Origin: JBAXEO01 sp963789515
GTDB lineage: Bacteria > Actinomycetota > Coriobacteriia > Anaerosomatales > JAAXUF01
NCBI GenBank assembly: GCA_963789515.1
Contig: CAWBKW010000002.1
Location: 496,001 to 560,000, forward strand
Direction of reading: 5' to 3'
DNA: 64,000 bases
Made by a program: the position numbers and the translations under genes. Each line of letters opens with the position of its first letter. Within the stretch, counting starts at the first letter, position 1. Below the pieces are notes generated by a model, which did no database searches, was not told where the DNA came from, and saw only the letters and a list, made by a program, of their open reading frames with translations. Shown piece by piece: positions 1 to 11,080 of the stretch.

Positions 1-2
1 TG

Positions 3-437
3 CCCAGTGCCCCGCCCGCACCGGCCCAGTCCCAATCGAGGACGTCACCCACCATCGGCACACCGCGCACCACGCGCGAGCAGCGGTTGGTGCTGACGCT
101 CGATCGGCTGATGGAGGAGAACCCGGAGGTCGAAGCCGCCGCGTTGGTTTCGCTGGATGGCTTCACGATGGCGTCGGCCCTGCCCGAAGGCATGCAAGAG
201 GATCGTGTGGGTGCGATGTCCGCCGCCATCCTGGGATTGGGCGAGCGGGCGGCGACCGAGCTGGGCCGAGGCCATCTGTCCCAGGTCTTCATCGAGGGCG
301 AGAGCGGGTACGTCATGCTCATCGCAGCCGGGGACCGCGCCGTTCTCACCTGTTTGGCCGGCAAGCAGGCCAAGCTCGGGCTCGTGCTCTATGACATGCG
401 CGAGGCCGCCGACAGCATCGCCGAGATCCTCGGCTAG
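3..437 (+). CDS. Roadblock/LC7-domain protein (CvnB/MglB-like), 5' end outside window
   Basis: The C-terminal ~115 residues have the Roadblock/LC7 pattern: a helix (LDRLMEENPEVEAAALVS), then LDGFTMASALPEG, a central helix rich in Ala, and a strand reading GYVMLIAAGDRAVLTCLAG. Such proteins are GTPase-activating or scaffold partners of small Ras-like GTPases (MglB, CvnB). The frame stays open upstream to base 3 through a Pro/Ala/Ser/Thr-rich stretch, so the protein probably begins outside the window; if not, TTG at 87 would start a 116-residue protein. A CvnD/MglA-like GTPase lies two genes downstream, which supports a regulator role. Family confident; exact partner inferred. Confidence 0.8.
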   Translation, partial: PSAPPAPAQSQSRTSPTIGTPRTTREQRLVLTLDRLMEENPEVEAAALVSLDGFTMASALPEGMQEDRVGAMSAAILGLGERAATELGRGHLSQVFIEGESGYVMLIAAGDRAVLTCLAGKQAKLGLVLYDMREAADSIAEILG

Positions 438-486
438 TCGGGGTCTGGCGATCGATACGCGGATCGGTTACGAGACGAGCGCTTAG

Positions 487-2923
<2,437 letters not shown>

Positions 2924-2940
2924 CTGAGGAGCACCCGTTC

Positions 2941-3468
2941 ATGCAGTCGGTCAAGGTAGTGATCACAGGCCCGTTCAATGCGGGCAAGACCTCCCTCATC
3001 AAAGCGGTGAGTGAGATCACTGTGCTCTCTACTGAGCGCCAAGTCAGCGACACCTCAGGCGAGGGCGACGGCGAGACCACGGTCGCGATGGACTTCGGGC
3101 GTATCACGGTCTCAGACGACGTGGTGCTCTACCTGTTCGGCACGCCTGGCCAGGCCCGGTTCTCGTTCATGTGGGAGACACTGTCTGAAGGCATGCTCGG
3201 CTTCGTCCTGATCGTCGACGCACAAGCGCCCGCGACGTTCGACGACGCCAAAGGGATGATCGACTTCTTCACAAGCATGTCCGACGTGCCGTTCGTCGTG
3301 GCGGCGAACAAGGTCGCCCCGGATGATGGAGAAGTCCTGCGCCGTGTGCGGCAGGATCTTGGCCTTCCCGAGAGCGTTCCGTTGTTCGCGGTGGATGCGC
3401 GTTCCCGCGAGTCGGTCAAGGCTGTGCTTCTGGGCCTGCTGTACGAGATTCTGAAAAGCATGGCGTAG
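2941..3468 (+). CDS. Small Ras-like GTPase, CvnD/MglA-like
   Basis: This 175-residue protein has a P-loop GPFNAGKTS at residues 10-18, a switch II segment LFGTPGQARF (the FGTPGQ variant typical of CvnD-type ATP/GTP-binding proteins of actinobacteria) and an AANK guanine-specificity motif near residue 120. Known relatives are polarity or signalling switches: MglA in Myxococcus positions pili, CvnD proteins act with Roadblock partners in Streptomyces. It starts 17 bases after the DUF4388 gene and just upstream of pilB, so a role in siting or gating the pilus machine is a reasonable inference. Reading frame intact. ATG at 2941 follows a GAGGAG ribosome site. Confidence 0.88.
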   Translation: MQSVKVVITGPFNAGKTSLIKAVSEITVLSTERQVSDTSGEGDGETTVAMDFGRITVSDDVVLYLFGTPGQARFSFMWETLSEGMLGFVLIVDAQAPATFDDAKGMIDFFTSMSDVPFVVAANKVAPDDGEVLRRVRQDLGLPESVPLFAVDARSRESVKAVLLGLLYEILKSMA

Positions 3469-4579
3469 TGGTAGTGGACTTGGACATACGTCTTATCGTT
3501 CTCGGTGCGGCATTGACGCTTCTGGTCGTCGCGTTCGTGGCCCTTGTCATGTCGCTCGTGGGCGCATCTCGGCGCCGCCGGGCGGCCACGCCTGAGGCCA
3601 CGCCGCACGTCTCGGACGCCGGAGCCATTGGGCCGGGCGAGGCGGTTGACGCGAGCCTTGAGGGACTCACGCTCGAAGTGCCCCCGGACAGCCCGAGTTC
3701 CGCACTGCTTCTACCTCTTCGCACCGGCGACTGGCAACCGCCCGCCGAGCCTGCTCCTGCGGCCGATCTGGTGGGGGCCTCCTTGGCCGCAAGGGCCGGG
3801 GGACATGAGTCCCCGGTCCCGGTAGTCGCACCCGTGCCCGTGGGGCCCGACGGGTCTGCCGTCGAAGACACGGGGCGCACGGCGAATCTGCCTGAAGTCC
3901 GGCGGACGGATGAGGACGCGGTCGAAACGGTAGGCCGGGAGACCAACGAGCAGAACCCGGAGTCCGCGCTTCTCGAGGCACTACCGGTTCCCGAGCCGGA
4001 GCCTGCACCTGAGCCCGCGCTGACCTGAGCCCGCGCCTGAGCCCGCACGACCGAGCCCGCACCGGAGCCCGCACCGGAGCCGCAGAGCGAGCTGCACCCG
4101 CGCCTGAGCCGCAGAGCGAGCCTGCACCCGCGCCTGAGCCGCAGAGCGAGCCTGCACCCGTGCTCGCGGACACGCTCGTGCCGGAGCTCGGGCCGCGGTC
4201 CGAACCCGAACCCGAACCCGAACCCGAACTCGCGACTTTGTGGCAACCACCGAACGTGGCGTCCGCTCCCGCGCCTTCGGAGACGATTGCGACGCCGCTG
4301 GTCGTACCCGTCTCGGTCGTCCGGCCGAAGGCACAGGTGCGAGCCCTGCCGGCGGATCCGCCGGAGGACGGCATGCCTGCGCGCTTGGTGAGTCCCTTGG
4401 AGGCGATCGCTGCTCAGTCGCTCCAGGAGGAGAGCCTGGACCTGGTGGCCCCCGTCGAGATGTGGTTCGGTGACTACCGCGTGGGCGTGAAGGCGGGCTC
4501 GAAGACGCACAAGCAGTTCCGCAAGTACGCCGACGTGCTACTCGGCGACCTTAAAGACACGGGCGAACGAACCCGATAA
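3468..4579 (+). CDS. Single-pass membrane protein with Pro/Glu-rich stalk; frameshifted in repeats
   Basis: The N-terminus has one clear membrane helix (about residues 7-30, IRLIVLGAALTLLVVAFVAL) followed by RRRR, so the rest is probably cytoplasmic. A long Ala/Pro/Glu-rich region then enters short nucleotide repeats where the frame breaks: frame 3 stops at 4026-4028, while the C-terminus (VEMWFGDYRVGVKAGSKTHK to TGERTR) is in another frame and ends at 4579. One 30-base repeat copy visibly lacks a C (see repeat entry), so at least one error lies there. Read as one ~370-residue protein. Start GTG at 3468 overlaps the GTPase stop. I do not recognise the C-terminal domain; position suggests a membrane anchor for the GTPase module. 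Confidence 0.6.
4080..4160 (+). repeat. 30-bp tandem repeat (2.7 copies), first copy one base short
   Basis: Units begin at 4080, 4109 and 4139 and contain CCGCAGAGCGAGCCTGCACC. Copy 1 is 29 bases because it has GCGAGCTGC where copies 2 and 3 have GCGAGCCTGC. The full unit codes a ten-residue Pro/Glu/Gln/Ser/Ala repeat in the frame used by the C-terminus. The missing C is a directly visible one-base loss. Confidence 0.85.
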
Positions 4580-4677
4580 TCAATTGGTGCGTCGCTCAGG
4601 AGCGCCACCCGCCCGGGGGCGTTCCGGTCGGCGCGTAGTTCACGAACCCGGCTCCGTGTTCACGGAAGAGGTCGCAG

Positions 4678-6351
4678 GTGGCAGAGGCAGGTCAGAGGCT
4701 CGGTCGGCTCCTCATGCGCGCAGGGGTCATCACCGACGCGCAGCTGAACGATGCCCTCGAGGTCCATCGAGCCGCCGGGAACCCGATCGGCCGCGTCTTG
4801 GTCGACTTGGGCTACGCGAGCCAGGGCGACATTCTCTCCGTCATGGCCAAGCAGATCGGCATCGAGTACATCGACTTCGCGGAGCGACGCCCCCAGCCCG
4901 ACGCGGTGGCGCTCGTGGCTCGGGAGATGGCCTCGCGATACACGCTCATGCCCGTCGAGGCTCGTGACGGCGTCCTGACCGTGGCGATGGCGGATCCCCA
5001 GAACGTCCTTGCCCTTGATGACCTGCGCATTCTCACCGGTCACGACATCAAGCCGGCAATCTCGACCAAAGACGACATCATCGCCGCCATCGAGGAGTTC
5101 TACACGGTTGCGGAGCGCGCCGAGGAAGACATGTTCCTCGGGACCGAGGATATCTCGGACGAGGAGCTTGGCGAGCTCACCGGAGTCGATGCTGAGGCGC
5201 CGGCGGTCAAACTCGTCAACTACATCATCCAGAAGGCGGTCGCCGATCGGGCCTCCGACATCCACATCGAGCCACAGGAGAACGACCTTCGCGTGCGGTT
5301 TCGCGTAGACGGCGTGCTTCACGAGGCGATGCCCCCGGCACCGAAGTCGATCCAGACGTCGATCATCTCCCGGTTCAAGATCATGGCCGACATGGACATC
5401 GCCGAATCACGCAAGCCGCAGGACGGGCACTGTGCCGTCAGCGTCGGGGGCCACAAGATGGACTTCCGAGTCTCGACGCTTCCGACCGTCTATGGCGAGC
5501 GGGTCGTGCTGAGAATCCTCCGCAAGGACTCGATTCTCCTGAGGCTGTCCGACCTTGGGTTCCTGCCTGAGTCGCTGGCCCGCTTCGAGGGCTCGTTCAC
5601 CAAGCCGTACGGGGCCATTCTCGTGACCGGCCCGACCGGCTCGGGCAAGTCGACCTCCCTGTACGCCGCGGTCAACGTCCTCAACGACCCTGCACGTCAC
5701 ATCATCACCGCCGAGGACCCCGTGGAGTATCGGCTTCCGGGCGTGAATCAGTGCCAAGTGAACCAGCGCGCGGGACTCACCTTCGCCCGTGCCCTGCGCT
5801 CGTTCCTGCGGTGCTCGCCCGACGTCATCCTGGTCGGTGAGATCCGCGATGAGGAGACCGCCAAGATCGCCATCGAGTCGGCGCTCACCGGCCACTTGGT
5901 TCTCTCGACGCTCCACACCAACGATGCCGCGGGAGCCGTCACTCGTCTGACCGAGATGGGCGTGGAGCCGTTCCTTGTATCGTCCGCGGTCGACTGTGTC
6001 CTGGGACAACGGCTCGCACGTCGGCTCTGTCCCGACTGCAAGGAGGAGTGGACTCCGCGTCCCGAAGTGCTCATCGAAGCGGGATATCCTGCCGATAACT
6101 TCCCCGAGGCCGTCTATCGCGCTGTCGGGTGTCGAAAGTGCGGTGGCACGGGATACCGTGGTCGTCTCGGCGTGCACGAGGTGCTCCTGATGTCTGAGGA
6201 GATCAGCCGATTGTGCGTTGAGGAGGCCCCTGCCGAGAAGATACGGCAGGTCGCCATGGAGCAGGGAATGCTGACGTTGCGACAGGACGGCCTTGAGAAG
6301 GTGCGGATGGGACAGACCTCGATCGAAGAGGTTGTGCGCGTCATCGTCTAG
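4678..6351 (+). CDS. pilB: Type IV pilus extension ATPase PilB
   Basis: This 557-residue AAA+ hexameric ATPase powers pilin polymerisation at the inner face of the membrane. An N-terminal MshEN/T2SSE_N domain (about 1-150) starts AEAGQRLGRLLMRAGVITDA. The catalytic half has Walker A GPTGSGKST at 318-326, a Walker B/His-box region DVILVGEIRDEET from residue 382, STLHTNDAAGAVTRL, and a tetracysteine zinc site (CPDC ... CRKCGGTGYRGR) typical of PilB/GspE and absent from PilT. Start GTG at 4678 after AAGAGG. pilC follows 41 bases later. Length and motifs are complete. Confidence 0.97.
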   Translation: MAEAGQRLGRLLMRAGVITDAQLNDALEVHRAAGNPIGRVLVDLGYASQGDILSVMAKQIGIEYIDFAERRPQPDAVALVAREMASRYTLMPVEARDGVLTVAMADPQNVLALDDLRILTGHDIKPAISTKDDIIAAIEEFYTVAERAEEDMFLGTEDISDEELGELTGVDAEAPAVKLVNYIIQKAVADRASDIHIEPQENDLRVRFRVDGVLHEAMPPAPKSIQTSIISRFKIMADMDIAESRKPQDGHCAVSVGGHKMDFRVSTLPTVYGERVVLRILRKDSILLRLSDLGFLPESLARFEGSFTKPYGAILVTGPTGSGKSTSLYAAVNVLNDPARHIITAEDPVEYRLPGVNQCQVNQRAGLTFARALRSFLRCSPDVILVGEIRDEETAKIAIESALTGHLVLSTLHTNDAAGAVTRLTEMGVEPFLVSSAVDCVLGQRLARRLCPDCKEEWTPRPEVLIEAGYPADNFPEAVYRAVGCRKCGGTGYRGRLGVHEVLLMSEEISRLCVEEAPAEKIRQVAMEQGMLTLRQDGLEKVRMGQTSIEEVVRVIV

Positions 6352-6392
6352 GGAGACTGAAGAGGGTCCGTCTAGTCACAAGGAGTCGTGAG

Positions 6393-7601
6393 ATGTCTAC
6401 GTTCACGTACGCGGTTCGAGACAAGGCCGGCAAGGTCGTCAAGGGCAAGCTGGACGGGGACAGCAAGGACGCCGTCCAGGCGAAACTCGCCCAGATGGGC
6501 TACATCATCCTGGAGCTCGACAAGCAGGGTGGCCTTGCCGGACTGAGCTCGGTGAAGTTCGGCACCGGAGTGAAGCCGAAGGACATCACCATCTTCGCCC
6601 GGCAGTTCTCGACGATGATCAATGCCGGACTGTCGCTCACCAAGTGCCTCTCGATCCTCTCGGCGCAGACTGAGAGCGCGGGTCTCCGCGACGTCATCGC
6701 CCAGATCGGCAAGGATGTGGAGGCCGGGCAGTCGCTCTCAGACTCGTTGGCGAAACACCCCAAGGTCTTCCCGCCGATCTTCGTCAACATGGTTCGCGCC
6801 GGCGAGACGGGCGGTGTGCTCGACGAGGTGCTGAACCGTGTCGCCGATCACTTCGAGTCGGAGCAGAAGCTCAAGGGCAAGATCAAGTCGGCGATGACGT
6901 ATCCGCTTGCGATGGGCGGTCTGGTCCTCGTGGTGCTGGCGGCCATGATGATGTTCGTGGTCCCGACGTTTGAGAAGATGTTCAACGACATGGGTGGCAA
7001 GCTGCCCTTCGTGACACAGCTGCTCGTCGACGTCTCGCACTTCGTTGCCGGCTGGGGCGGCCTGATGGTCGTCGTGGTCGTCGTGGCCCTGGTCGCGCTG
7101 TTCAAATGGTGGTCGAAGGGTCCGGGCAAGACGATCTGGGACGGCGCCAAGCTCAACATGCCGATATTCGGCTCCCTGATCCGCAAGATATCGCTCGCCA
7201 AGTTCACCCGGACCTTCGGCACGCTGGTGTCTGCAGGCGTGCCCATCCTCTCCGCGCTGGACATCGTTGCCGACACTGCGGGCAACCAGGTAGTTGCCAA
7301 TGCGGTGATGAGGGCCCGTTCGGCCATCAAGGAGGGCGAGACGATCGCCAAGCCGCTCTCGGAATCGAAGGTCTTTCCCTCGATGCTCGTGCAGATGATC
7401 GCGGTCGGAGAAGAGACCGGTGCACTGGACACCATGCTCAACAAGATCGCCGACTTCTACGACGAAGAGGTCTCGACAGCGGTCGACGGGCTCACCTCGC
7501 TCATCGAGCCGCTCATGATGGCGTCTCTCGGCGTGATCGTCGGCGGCATGGTCATCGCGCTCTACCTCCCGATGTTCACCATCATCACCCTGGTCAAGTA
7601 G
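6393..7601 (+). CDS. pilC: Type IV pilus inner-membrane platform protein PilC
   Basis: This 402-residue polytopic protein converts PilB motion into pilin extrusion. It starts MSTFTYAVRDKAGKVVKGKL and carries two T2SSF domains: the first with FARQFSTMINAGLSL and GETGGVLDEVL, the second with FTRTFGTLVSAGVPILSALD and EETGALDTMLNKIADFYDEEV. Membrane helices are visible near residues 170-190, 215-235 and at the C-terminus (MMASLGVIVGGMVIALYLPM). ATG at 6393 follows AAGGAG. A strong hairpin lies 24 bases past the stop. The frame is intact. Confidence 0.97.
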   Translation: MSTFTYAVRDKAGKVVKGKLDGDSKDAVQAKLAQMGYIILELDKQGGLAGLSSVKFGTGVKPKDITIFARQFSTMINAGLSLTKCLSILSAQTESAGLRDVIAQIGKDVEAGQSLSDSLAKHPKVFPPIFVNMVRAGETGGVLDEVLNRVADHFESEQKLKGKIKSAMTYPLAMGGLVLVVLAAMMMFVVPTFEKMFNDMGGKLPFVTQLLVDVSHFVAGWGGLMVVVVVVALVALFKWWSKGPGKTIWDGAKLNMPIFGSLIRKISLAKFTRTFGTLVSAGVPILSALDIVADTAGNQVVANAVMRARSAIKEGETIAKPLSESKVFPSMLVQMIAVGEETGALDTMLNKIADFYDEEVSTAVDGLTSLIEPLMMASLGVIVGGMVIALYLPMFTIITLVK

Positions 7602-7624
7602 CCGGGATCCGAATTCGACCTCGA

Positions 7625-7660
7625 TGAAGGGCCCGTGCCGGTGAAGGCACGGGCCCTTCA
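7625..7660 (+). terminator. Intrinsic terminator-like hairpin after pilC
   Basis: TGAAGGGCCCGTGCC (7625-7639) pairs perfectly with GGCACGGGCCCTTCA (7646-7660) across a six-base loop. The 15-bp stem is followed by a weak T-rich tail (TGTCCTTCC). It separates pilBC from the separately regulated major pilin gene. Confidence 0.75.
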
Positions 7661-7767
7661 TGTCCTTCCGTTCACGCTCGTCGTCCGCCTGGGGATTATG
7701 AGGACCTTCTAAGAATGGTGCTCAAGTCCACTGAGAGACGCGCCGATACAAGAACCGTCAGCAGCAG

Positions 7768-7814
7768 GGGGGCACAAGGCCCCTCTCGATGTCCCCAAAC
7801 GGGGGAGAGGAGGT
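7768..7814 (+). promoter_or_regulatory. Pilin leader: two mutually exclusive hairpins next to the ribosome site
   Basis: One stem pairs CCTCTC (7782-7787) with GAGAGG (7805-7810), extended by CCCC (7793-7796) with GGGG (7801-7804), and covers part of the Shine-Dalgarno AGGAGGTG (7808-7814). A competing stem pairs GGGGC with GCCCC (about 7769-7783). They share the 7781-7783 C bases, so both cannot form together. Seen by eye only; a regulatory role is inferred. Confidence 0.4.
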
Positions 7815-7822
7815 GCGAGGTC

Positions 7823-8185
7823 ATGAAGATGTTCCGTAAGGATGAGGGCTTCACCCTCGTGGAACTCATGGTCGTCGTACTCATTATCGGTATCCTTGTT
7901 GCAATCGCCATCCCGGTCTTCAACGCCGCGAAGGCAAACGCGCAGCGCAAGTCGTGCTTCGCGAACCAGCGCACCATCGAAGGCAGCGCCCAGACCTACA
8001 ACGCCGAGAACGATGCGTTGCCGGCCAACGTCGCTGCTCTCGTCCCGACGTTCGTCAAGGTCGCCCCGATCTGCCCGAAGACGCAGCTCGGCTACGCCAT
8101 CGACGCCAGCGGTACGGTCACCGGCGACAGCGGAGCATCCGCTGGCTGGTCCACTGTCGGCGGCACCGCGCACACGCACTTCTAG
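7823..8185 (+). CDS. pilA: Major type IV pilin (prepilin)
   Basis: This 120-residue prepilin has leader MKMFRKDEG with cleavage expected between Gly9 and Phe10. Mature residue 5 is Glu (FTLVE), followed by a 20-residue hydrophobic helix. Two cysteines, in RKSCFANQ and APICPKTQ, probably form a disulfide loop, and a short D-region ends in Thr/His/Phe. The size and TYNAENDALPANVAALVP region resemble small ComGC/PilA-type pilins of monoderms. ATG at 7823 after GGAGAGGAGGTG, an unusually strong ribosome site fitting a very abundant protein. It is flanked by hairpins on both sides, so probably its own transcript. Confidence 0.95.
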   Translation: MKMFRKDEGFTLVELMVVVLIIGILVAIAIPVFNAAKANAQRKSCFANQRTIEGSAQTYNAENDALPANVAALVPTFVKVAPICPKTQLGYAIDASGTVTGDSGASAGWSTVGGTAHTHF

Positions 8186-8210
8186 GCCATTCATCTCTGA
8201 GTTCACGAGC

Positions 8211-8236
8211 GAGGCCGGCGGAACCCCGCCGGCCTC
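8211..8236 (+). terminator. Terminator hairpin after the major pilin gene
   Basis: GAGGCCGGCGG (8211-8221) pairs with CCGCCGGCCTC (8226-8236) around the loop AACC, followed by GTTGCTTTGCC. It lies 25 bases past the pilin stop. Confidence 0.75.
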
Positions 8237-8320
8237 GTTGCTTTGCCGAGGCGGCGCCGCAGGATCCGCCGTCTGAAGCGCTACACTGTATCGCTGACGC
8301 ATGACCTTTGGGAGGTTCCG

Positions 8321-9143
8321 CTGGACGCGCTGTTCTACATCCTGCTTGCGCTGTTCGGACTGCTGTTCGGATCGTTCGCCAACGTCGTGATATGGCGGTT
8401 CCCCCGCGGGGAGTCGCTCTCGCATCCCGGTTCGCACTGTCCCGTCTGCGAGAAGCCGATCGCCTGGTACGACAACGTGCCGCTCGTGTCTTGGCTTGTC
8501 CTGGGCGGCAGGTGCCGTTCCTGCGGCACAGCGATCCCCGTTCGGTATCCGGTCGTGGAGTTGCTCTCGGCCGTGCTGTGGGTGCTCGCCGGCGTACTGT
8601 TCGGCATGTCGCTGCAGACTGCAGCGGCGGTGTTCTTCTTCTACCTGCTGCTCATCCTGTCGTTCATCGACCTCGACCTGAGGCGCCTGCCCAACGGACT
8701 GGTCGGGCTGCTGTTCGGAGTCGGGCTCCTGGGTGTGTTGGTCTCGCAGTTCACTCGGTTCGAGGCGCTTCCGCTTCTGCCCGGTGGTCAAGGGGTTTGG
8801 GGGGCACCGATCGTCGCCGCCGGGATCGGGGCGCTCGCATCCGCGGGGGTCACCCTCGCAATCGCGAAGGGCTACGAGCGCGTGAGGGGTGTCGCAGGGG
8901 TCAGGCATGGGCGACGTGAAGCTGCTCGCCGCTATCGGCCTCTACCTTGGCTACTACGCGCTTCTCGCGCTGTTCCTCGCGAACATCCTCGGCGCAGCCT
9001 ACGGAGTCGTGGCAGCGCGTGCCAGAGGGGTGTCACTGCGCGAGGTGCCGCTGCCGTTCGGACCATTCCTCGCGGTCGCCTCGATCGCGGTGGCGGCGCT
9101 GGGACCCGCGGTCTGGAGCTGGTACCTGTCGCTGCTCGCTTAG
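8321..9143 (+). CDS. pilD: Prepilin peptidase PilD; one frameshift
   Basis: This membrane aspartyl protease/N-methyltransferase processes the prepilins encoded around it. The N-terminal cytoplasmic loop has the zinc pair CPVC ... CRSC. Catalytic aspartates are in FIDLDLRRLPN and in the GMGDVKLLAAIG motif. The second Asp motif lies in a frame reached only by removing one base near the G run 8886-8889; without this the protein loses its last ~85 residues. No ATG/GTG fits: GGGAGG at 8309-8314 best serves CTG at 8321, directly followed by the hydrophobic LDALFYILLALFGLLFGSF. Reconstructed length ~273, normal for the family. Confidence 0.88.
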
Positions 9144-9150
9144 TGTAGTC

Positions 9151-9166
9151 TGTGACGTGTGTCACG
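9151..9166. promoter_or_regulatory. CRP/FNR-family operator-like palindrome
   Basis: TGTGACGTGTGTCACG matches the CRP half-sites TGTGA-N6-TCACA at nine of ten positions. It is centred about 65 bases upstream of the proposed pilM -35 box, a class I activator position. No regulator gene is seen nearby. Confidence 0.45.
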
Positions 9167-9220
9167 TGTGCGCTGCAAAAGGGGACTTCAGGGTACTGGT
9201 GCGGAAGCCGATAGTAGGTG

Positions 9221-9249
9221 TTGAACGGGGAGATTCGGCTTTATGGTAT
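9221..9249 (+). promoter_or_regulatory. Candidate sigma-70 promoter of pilMNO
   Basis: TTGAAC (9221-9226), a 17-base spacer and TGGTAT (9244-9249) lie 70 bases before pilM. This is the AT-richest part of a 175-base gap after pilD. Confidence 0.5.
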
Positions 9250-9318
9250 TCTCCGCACTAGGAGCACCACCGCAGCAACTGACGTAGCCTAGATGTAGCA
9301 GCAATTGAGGGAGGACGC

Positions 9319-10440
9319 GTGGCTCCTGTCTATTTTGGCGCAGTCCCGCCACCAGTCGGTCTTGATATTGGAACCGACTTCGTACGCGCCGCTCAGGTCA
9401 AGCCCTCCGGATCCGGCAACACCCTTGTGGCTTACGGCGCCGTCGCCGTGCCTTTCGGTTCCGTCGTCGAGGGCGAGATCGTTGATCCCGCAGGCGTTTC
9501 CGGGGCCATCAAGGAGCTGTGGAAGCGCACCGGCCTGCGCGTCAAGGACGTCACGATCGGCGTTTCGAACCAGAAGGTCGTCGTCAGACTCATCGACCTT
9601 CCCTTCATGGAGCGCGATGAACTGGCGGGTGCGATTCAGTACCAGGCCCAAGACTACATCCCGATTCCGGTCGAAGAGGCGATCCTCGACTTCCAGATCA
9701 TCGGTGACTACATGACCCCCTCAGACGAGCACATGATGGAAGTGCTGCTCGTCGCGGCACAACGCGACATGATCACGAACGCGGTGGCCGCGGTCGAAGG
9801 CGCCGGGCTCAAGATGGCCCAGGTCGACGTGACCGCGTTCGCACTCGTCAGGTCACTCCTCGGTTCGACGAACGGCTGGTTGTCCGATGACACGGAATCC
9901 GGCGAGGCGCTCGGCATCGTGCACATTAGTTCGGGCCTGACCAACATCGCGGTCGTCGAGCGCGGGATTCCGCGATTCACCCGAGTCTCGTCGATGGCCG
10001 GGAACCAGTTCACGCAGGCCATCGCCAACGTGATGAACCTGACGTTCGACGAGGCCGAACAGCTCAAGATCCGCGCCGGTCTTCCCGATATCGACGCCCC
10101 GCAGGCCGCCCCGGCCGATGCCGACGGGCAGTCGATCCGTGTCGCGCAGGAAGCGCTCGAGCGCGAGACCAACAAGTTCATCGCCGAGGTCCGACGTTCG
10201 CTCGACTACTACCTGACTCAGGCCACGCAGGTCAGAACCATCAAGCGTGTCTATCTGACAGGCACCGGCTCAGAGCTCCGGAATCTCGCGAGCTACCTTG
10301 AGAAGGGGCTGCAGACCCAGGTGGTCCTCGGTGACCCGCTTGCCCAGATCACTGCGGCGGGGGCGGTGGCCCAGGCCGTTGAGGCCGATCGTATGGGCTC
10401 AGCCGCTGCGATCGGTCTGGCGCTGGGGGGTGTCTCGTAG
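9319..10440 (+). CDS. pilM: Type IV pilus assembly protein PilM
   Basis: This 373-residue actin-like cytoplasmic protein docks on the PilN N-terminus. It opens GLDIGTDFVRAAQVK (phosphate-1-type motif) and contains VTIGVSNQKVVVRLIDLP, DYIPIPVEEAILDFQ, and the late motif KRVYLTGTGSELRNLASYLE. GTG at 9319 follows GGGAGGA. It forms an operon with pilN, whose ATG is only two bases after the stop. The frame is intact and length normal. Confidence 0.95.
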   Translation: MAPVYFGAVPPPVGLDIGTDFVRAAQVKPSGSGNTLVAYGAVAVPFGSVVEGEIVDPAGVSGAIKELWKRTGLRVKDVTIGVSNQKVVVRLIDLPFMERDELAGAIQYQAQDYIPIPVEEAILDFQIIGDYMTPSDEHMMEVLLVAAQRDMITNAVAAVEGAGLKMAQVDVTAFALVRSLLGSTNGWLSDDTESGEALGIVHISSGLTNIAVVERGIPRFTRVSSMAGNQFTQAIANVMNLTFDEAEQLKIRAGLPDIDAPQAAPADADGQSIRVAQEALERETNKFIAEVRRSLDYYLTQATQVRTIKRVYLTGTGSELRNLASYLEKGLQTQVVLGDPLAQITAAGAVAQAVEADRMGSAAAIGLALGGVS

Positions 10441-10442
10441 CC

Positions 10443-11069
10443 ATGATGAAGATCAACCTCCTCCCGCGTGAGGTCCTCGAGCGTCGCCGCTACGAGAAGT
10501 GGTACGGCTACGTCTTCATCGCGTTCGGGGTCCTGCTTCTCGTGATACTGCTGGTGTACGGGTATCTCTGGTTCAGCGGCGCTCAGAAGACCGGTGACCT
10601 CCAGCTTCTGCAGGAGCAGTCGCAGAAACTCCAGCAGCAGGCCGATGCGTTCGGCATCTTCGAGCAGAAGGAGCAGGACCTGGTCAAGCGCCAGGCCGTC
10701 GCCAACACGGCACTCGCCGGACGGATCAACATGGGCCGCCTCGCCGAGGAGGTCTCGCTGGTTCTGCCCGACGAGCAGTGGCTTCAGCAGATGGGCGGCA
10801 GCCAGACTGACGGGCTCACCCTTGTGGGGTACACCCCGTACTCGTCGAGCCACTCGATGGACGTCAGCTACAAGTCGGTCGCAAAGACCCTCGTGCGCTT
10901 GAACGATCTCTATAACGTCTCCGATGTGTGGCTCACCAACGCGGCGAACGCCGAGTACAGCGGCTTCGCTCCGGTCACGGGCCAGACGTTCGTGCCGGCA
11001 CCGGTGGTGGGCTTCTCCATCAAGGGCAAGGTCACTGCGCCCGCCCCCGATGCCGATGGCGAGAAGTAG
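10443..11069 (+). CDS. pilN: Type IV pilus alignment protein PilN
   Basis: A bitopic membrane protein of 208 residues. It opens MMKINLLPREVLERRRYEKW; the INLLP motif is the PilM-binding peptide of the family. One membrane helix spans about residues 22-44, then a periplasm-side (here extracytoplasmic) coiled coil (LLQEQSQKLQQQADAFGIFE) and a small ferredoxin-like domain. It pairs with PilO. ATG at 10443 or 10446. Confidence 0.93.
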   Translation: MMKINLLPREVLERRRYEKWYGYVFIAFGVLLLVILLVYGYLWFSGAQKTGDLQLLQEQSQKLQQQADAFGIFEQKEQDLVKRQAVANTALAGRINMGRLAEEVSLVLPDEQWLQQMGGSQTDGLTLVGYTPYSSSHSMDVSYKSVAKTLVRLNDLYNVSDVWLTNAANAEYSGFAPVTGQTFVPAPVVGFSIKGKVTAPAPDADGEK

Positions 11070-11080
11070 GGGATGAGACG

